NCBI RefSeq assembly: GCF_020740795.1
Contig: NC_067289.1
Span: 26,654,108-26,718,107 of the forward strand
Direction of reading: 5' to 3'
Origin: Apus apus
Lineage: Eukaryota > Chordata > Aves > Apodiformes > Apodidae
DNA length: 64,000 bases
Within the stretch, counting starts at the first letter, position 1. Each line of letters starts with the position of its first letter. The notes under the pieces are model-generated. The model was not told the origin of the DNA and searched no databases. It worked only from the letters and a program-made list of their open reading frames with translations. This document shows, in pieces, positions 60,066-64,000 of the stretch. The position numbers were made by a program, and so were the translations under genes.

Positions 60066-62154
60066 CTGGAAGAATAAAAACATGGAGGTAGTTTAGCGTC
60101 ACTAGCCCTGTGACTTTCAAAGATTTCTATTGTTTCCCAGTGCCTACGGGTGGCTGTCAGATAAACACCACAAATACAGGCTGAGATAGTATTTTCAACA
60201 CCTGACAACTCTGTAGCATTTCAGCTGTACTTTAGAAAGCATGATCATGGTGCTGAGTGAAAGGCCACTTTAGTTTTTCAGACTGTCAGCTAGTCAGGTG
60301 TACGTATAACTATTATGAGTACACAAAATAATGAAAGAACATCCGTTGCTCACCCCACAACATCCACAACATTGGCAGTCCCCACAGATTGTTCCAAACA
60401 GGCCGTTCACCACCTGGATGCCACAGAGCACTACCTGGATCCCACTCATGACCAGCAGCAAGGAGAAGAGTGTCAGGTTCCATAGGACGATGTTTTCGGG
60501 TGACTGACACTTGTCCCACAGTGTGTGGTTTGTGAGGTGTTCCCTGGGGGGAACAAAACAGTAGTTATGAAGAAGACATTGGCTCACAGAGAGGGTCTGT
60601 CCCGGCTGAGGAGGTGTCACTGCTAGGATACAGCTCAGGTGCTGCTGGCTTCGGAAGGCACTGCTGCCTGGTTGGTGCTACGTTTCTAGAGCCTGGGTTT
60701 GTTTTGCTTTCTAGGTCAGTTGAAGCAATTGATTTGAAAAGACAAGGCAGGGGATGGTAGCAGTTGTAGATGAGCAGTTTCTGGTACTTTGGGAGAAGAG
60801 GCCGTAGCCCAGCGTGTGCCAGATGGAAGTGAATCCGTGCTGGCCTTTTGCGGAAGGCGTTCCTGCTGCCGGCGGTGTTCCCTGCGGGATGAGGCGGTGC
60901 TGAGACCTGGCGGGGGTCCTGCCCCGGGGGCACCGGAACCGGCCTCGCGGGGTCTGGGGCTGCAGCGCCTTCTGTGACGCCTCCCGGCAGCAGCCCTGGG
61001 CGTTCTCTGCCTTACAGCGGTAGGTCTGTGTAAGGCCTGGTGCTGGGTTACAGCATTCGATCCAGTACCTCAAAACGCAGTTAGGAACAAGGAAGCAATG
61101 TTGTATTCCACACCTAAATATTTGTATTCATTTACTTTATAACATTGTAATAAAAACAAGTGAATTATCAGGACAATATCATAGAAGATTAACAAAGTCA
61201 GCTTTTCTAACAAAACAAAAGCTACAAGACCAGTTGCCTCTTGGCCACAGAAAAGAATAATCTTTGCTGTTCTAGATGGCTCATCTAAAGAACAGCAGTA
61301 CCAGGTAAAAATATTTTCAGTTCTTTTTACCATCACATTTTGATTTAATTGAGAGCTGCTTAACCACTTACTGTATTTCCTCTGCATATTCTTAATGCTG
61401 TCTTACTTCCTGTGTTCTTTTCAAGTGATTACTTGACTGTAATCAAAATCATGTTTGAAACAGCCTGTTTTTCCAAAGACTCCCAGAATTAGACCAAAGA
61501 AGTTGTTTTCCAGCCCTCACTGGCCCACAAACAAATGAAGTGTAACACACAACGCTTTTTATTTTAGTGGGGTTTGTTGTTGTTGTTGTTTGTTTTGGTA
61601 TTTGTTTTGGGAGAGTTTTTTGTTTGTGGGGTTTGTCTTTTTATTTTCTTCTCAACCTGAACTCTAGTTTTGTGGTGTGTCACAAAAAAGACCCTGCTAG
61701 GTCATTCCTAATTAATTGCATACTATCAAATTTCAATAGAAGTTTGCACCACTATTCATCTAGGTGACTGCTTTGTCAGGGCAAGAATAAGCTAGAAGGC
61801 TGTGCACTGTCTTGGAACTCAGTAGTTTTGATCTCTGCTCTTGTAGTAGTATCTCTGCTCTTGAACCTTACCTAGTGTTGCTGTGTGTTGCTGGCTATTT
61901 TAAGAGCTGCTGTGTATTAGACAAACAGTATAATTCACATTTTTATAGAACAGATTTGAGAGTTAAATCGTATCACCAACTTAAAATATGTCACTTTTTT
62001 TCCTGATTGTCTTGTCTTACCCATTCTGGAAAGGATAGGTCCATTCGTCTCCAGTGTTGCATTTAGGGCCTTTGTTTATGGCTACTGCTGACACAACAAA
62101 GCAGTATCCAGCTCCCAGAACTCCAACTGCAGCGAATATTATAGAAGAAAACAT
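60048..62154 (-). CDS. TM4SF4: TM4SF4, transmembrane 4 L6 family member 4 (partial, last three coding exons)
   Basis: TM4SF4 is a four-span plasma-membrane protein of the L6 (TM4SF) family, distinct from true tetraspanins. The joined minus-strand exons 62154–62021, 60543–60354 and 60065–60048 give 113 C-terminal residues of a family member that is about 202 residues long in human. They contain the third membrane segment (IFAAVGVLGAGYCFVVSAVA), the extracellular loop with N-glycosylation sequons NHT and NLT, the fourth membrane segment (NLTLFSLLLVMSGIQVVLCG), and the Cys-rich tail CGDCQCCGCCG followed by GDGTV. That tail matches TM4SF4 and not TM4SF1 or TM4SF18. Junction phases are consistent and all junctions are GT–AG. 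Exons 1–2 (first two membrane segments) were not found in the remaining 1.85 kb and should lie beyond 64000. The gene converges on WWTR1, as in human. Confidence 0.93.
60066..60353 (-). other. TM4SF4: TM4SF4 last intron (288 bp)
   Basis: A short GT–AG intron with a GTGAGC donor and a TTTTTATTCTTCCAG acceptor. No other feature seen. Confidence 0.88.
60354..60543 (-). CDS. TM4SF4: TM4SF4 coding exon (fourth)
   Basis: This exon starts by completing the split Gly codon, then EHLTNHTLWDKCQSPENIVL, membrane segment 4 and the Cys-rich CGDCQCCGCCG tail. The exon ends in phase 0 at a GTGAGC donor (60353). Reading through that donor adds an unrelated hydrophobic tail, so the last exon is needed for the correct end. 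Confidence 0.94.
60780..61010. other. Small GC-rich, CpG-containing patch in the TM4SF4 intron
   Basis: About 230 bases with frequent CG dinucleotides stand out from the AT-rich intron around them (for example CTGCCGGCGGTGTTCCCTGC and CACCGGAACCGGCCTCGCGG). Neither strand encodes anything I recognise. It may be a regulatory islet or the remains of a GC-rich insertion. Confidence 0.4.
61567..61630. repeat. GTT/GTTT-rich simple sequence
   Basis: A run of GTT units (GTTGTTGTTGTTGTTTG) followed by TTTG-rich sequence in the TM4SF4 intron. Low-complexity only. Confidence 0.8.
62021..62154 (-). CDS. TM4SF4: TM4SF4 coding exon (third, internal)
   Basis: This exon begins at the ATG of MFSSIIFAAVG, which is an internal Met and not the protein start. 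The acceptor is TTTTTCTCTTCATCAG. It encodes membrane segment 3 and the start of the large extracellular loop (INKGPKCNTGDEWTYPFQN), ending with two bases of a Gly codon at a GTAAGA donor (62020). Confidence 0.93.
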
Positions 62155-63465
62155 CTGATGAAGAGAAAAATAATGTTATTTTTGTTCTCATTCAAACAAC
62201 AAAATGTATTCTATTAATGTGAATGTGCATTTTCTAAATTTGGTCAAAACAGTCAGCTTCTGAGCAGGTAACCTATATTACTTTGCAAATACACAGTAAA
62301 TGCATGACGCATACCTGCTCTGGTATTCAAAAGATTTAAACCAATTAGCTCTGTTTGGGTGGGTGCTGGCACAGTAGATGGCAGTCCTCCCCTTCCCACA
62401 GCCTGTATCCCACAGACCTCACTGGTGTTCCAGGTCCTGGGTTTCACTGAACTGGAGTCTTTCAAGAGATCATAAGTGAGACTGAAGTCTTGGACCACTT
62501 GGACTTTACAAAAAATAATCTGCAGTACCCTTGTCAAGTTAGCTTTGGTATCTTGGGCTGAGTAACCCTATTTTTCCTTCCTGGCTCTCCCCTGGAGGTT
62601 TCACATTAGTGTACTTAATCTCCTTGCAGACACTTGTCATGATTAGCTCTCCTAGTGCGACTGGAATGGATTGGAAAGGATGTCTTTATTTTCTGGCTTT
62701 CCATGACAGCATTTTCATATATACTAATATGTAAGTAAATAATGCAAAGACTAATGCCCTGCTTGAATTGTGAAGCACTTGTAGCCTCAGTGGTTTGGAG
62801 GCAGAGGTAGCGTCTGTTACTGTATCAAAGCAATATAGGTGGAGTTAAAAATAAATGTACTGTCAGGTCTGAAAGCTTTTATTGAGACCTCACCAGATTC
62901 TTGCCTTGAGTGCTGACGTGTTTTAATGTTGATAGATCTGATGGGGCTGTCTTAAACATTGTGTTTATGTAGTAGACATCACTATAATGGTGTTTCTGCT
63001 AACATGCCAGAACAAGTCCAGGTCTCAGTCATGGTGTGATAAGGCCACAGGGCTCTTTTTGTACAGTGCCCTTAGTCCTCGTGCCTGTACCCAGCCTCTG
63101 AGCCAGCTGCCCTCTAACCTGAGTCACCAGCCAGGTGCTGTCCTGCAGGATGTGGGTGGATTATGGGCAGGATGGTGCCCAGATGGTTTATTGAAGATGG
63201 AGATGTGCTGGCCTGAGCAGTGCCAGGGCCACTCCCCTGTGAGAACCACCCGCCCAGGACCAGGTTGTGCTCTGCCCAGCTCAGCTGTGCTCACTGCTAA
63301 CAGGCAATGGATGAGACACTGTGAGGAAGAGTAAGACATGGCTCCATTCCCCTCCTAGAAGTGCCACCTGCTTTGTTGGCATTGCCTGAAGACCGTCAAA
63401 GACAGGGTTTAGGGAGGCTCCTTGTTAACCTCACAGTCATAATTCTTTTCCTATTTCTTTTTTCC

Positions 63466-63481
63466 TTTTTTTTTTTTTTTT
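63466..63481. repeat. 16-T homopolymer
   Basis: Sixteen consecutive T residues in a pyrimidine-rich stretch of the TM4SF4 intron. No retroposon body was recognised next to it. Confidence 0.85.
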
Positions 63482-63699
63482 CAACTGAAAACCTGTTCCT
63501 TTATTTAAAAAATTGTGATGATTTATTTGAGCCAATTTCTTTTAAAAGGACAGGCTTTCATAGTAGAAATAGATTATTATTTTTTTTAATCTAATCTCAT
63601 TTTTAAACTAAAATGCTTGCAATTTTTACTAGTGTCTGAAGGTATCCGTTTGAAACTTGTCACTTGTAATGTGAAAGGAAGCTATAAATTCGAAGTGAA

Positions 63700-63780
63700 G
63701 CCTGGTCTACTGGGTTTTAAGGAGGAGGTTGGATTAGATTAGACCTCCCGAGGTTTCTTCCTATCTGAAATCTCCTATGA
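63700..63780 (+). mobile_element. Degenerate CR1-like 3' tip
   Basis: AGGAGGTTGGATTAGATTAG followed by ACCTCCCGAGGTTTCTTCCT and a closing CTCCTATGA resembles the CR1 terminus (GGTTGGACTAGATGACCTCC … CCTTCCAACC … TTCTATGA). It is heavily mutated and short. Confidence 0.5.
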
Positions 63781-64000
63781 ACCTTACAGCCCATTGCAGG
63801 GGTCTGCTGTGAGTTGGGAACGTAGTGCCCAACTGTCAGAGTATTTTTTTTTAAAACTGCCAACAAAAAATGGCTAAAGAGAGAACTGTTAACACTGTGC
63901 AAAACAAAGTGCAGATCTTTCAGAAATAGTTTTAATTGTGATAGGGACTGCTAGTATCTTGTGACAGCAAAACACACCGAGGCAGTGCAGCTGTGGTGCC

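Larger units (their letters stand above)
60544..62020 (-). other. TM4SF4: TM4SF4 intron between its third and fourth exons
   Basis: 1,477 bases with a GTAAGA donor and a TTTTGTTCCCCCCAG acceptor on the minus strand. It contains a small GC-rich patch at about 60780–61010 and GTT/GTTT-rich simple sequence near 61567–61630. No coding segment is recognised. The 120–122 codon minus-strand frames at 60565–61073 are by-products of the GC-rich patch. Confidence 0.85.
62155..64000 (-). other. TM4SF4: TM4SF4 intron upstream of its third exon (partial)
   Basis: No earlier TM4SF4 exon is recognisable on the minus strand here: the Cys-rich CCGCCGN segment that ends the second exon is not seen. The stretch holds a CR1-like 3' tip near 63.72 kb and a 16-T run at 63466–63481. 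Open frames up to 115 codons (62987–63334) have no recognisable content. The intron presumably continues past the window end. Confidence 0.7.

Noticed and set aside
60294-60353. Read-through C-terminus of TM4SF4 past the Cys-rich tail
   Set aside because: The extension begins exactly at a GTGAGC donor, and the conserved GDG.V ending is found in the next exon at 60065–60048.
60711-61073. 120-codon minus-strand frame between two TM4SF4 exons as a possible extra exon
   Set aside because: Content is GC-patch derived, lacks membrane-segment character, and the third and fourth exons already join in phase without it.
62155-64000. First two TM4SF4 exons
   Set aside because: No minus-strand segment resembling the first two membrane spans or the CCGCCGN motif was seen, so they are probably outside the window.

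Overview
The window is vertebrate nuclear DNA, almost certainly from a bird. It contains several CR1 non-LTR retrotransposon fragments with the typical avian 3' end, short introns, and a compact WWTR1–TM4SF4 arrangement. There are no bacterial-style operons. Nearly all long open frames are chance readings of GC-rich or repeat DNA.

Layout: 1–2440 is AT-rich upstream DNA with no gene recognised. 2445–3850 is a CpG island that holds the promoter/5' region and first coding exon of WWTR1 (TAZ). WWTR1 runs on the + strand in six coding exons: 2969–3360, 30587–30723, 42980–43134, 48750–48883, 49415–49527 and 50590–50774. They join in frame to a 371-residue protein with a TEAD-binding N-terminus, one WW domain, a coiled coil, LATS-type sites, an acidic C-terminal region and a C-terminal PDZ ligand. 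Intron 1 is about 27 kb. The 3' UTR is about 3.6 kb and ends near the AATAAA at 54380. The 54.4–59.8 kb interval is intergenic and holds an orphan CpG island (55.06–56.39 kb) with a 22-bp minisatellite. The last three coding exons of TM4SF4 lie on the − strand (62154–62021, 60543–60354, 60065–60048), so WWTR1 and TM4SF4 converge tail to tail. From general knowledge this is also their arrangement in human. TM4SF4 exons 1–2 were not found and are probably beyond the right edge.

Repeats: CR1 fragments lie at about 13.8, 15.8, 29.4–29.85 (one nested inside another in the opposite orientation), 35.06–35.71, 35.9, 39.73–40.65 and 63.7 kb. There is a three-unit ~75–83 bp tandem repeat at 29.9–30.13 kb, plus scattered microsatellites.

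Function: WWTR1/TAZ is the Hippo-pathway transcriptional coactivator, and its regulatory motifs are intact here. TM4SF4 is a four-span membrane protein. The two genes are neighbours, and nothing in the sequence says they act together. I found no novel multi-gene system. The most notable items are a GC–AG intron in WWTR1, a shortened and rewritten linker at the start of exon 3, a near-identical CR1 pair, and the orphan CpG island with its minisatellite.
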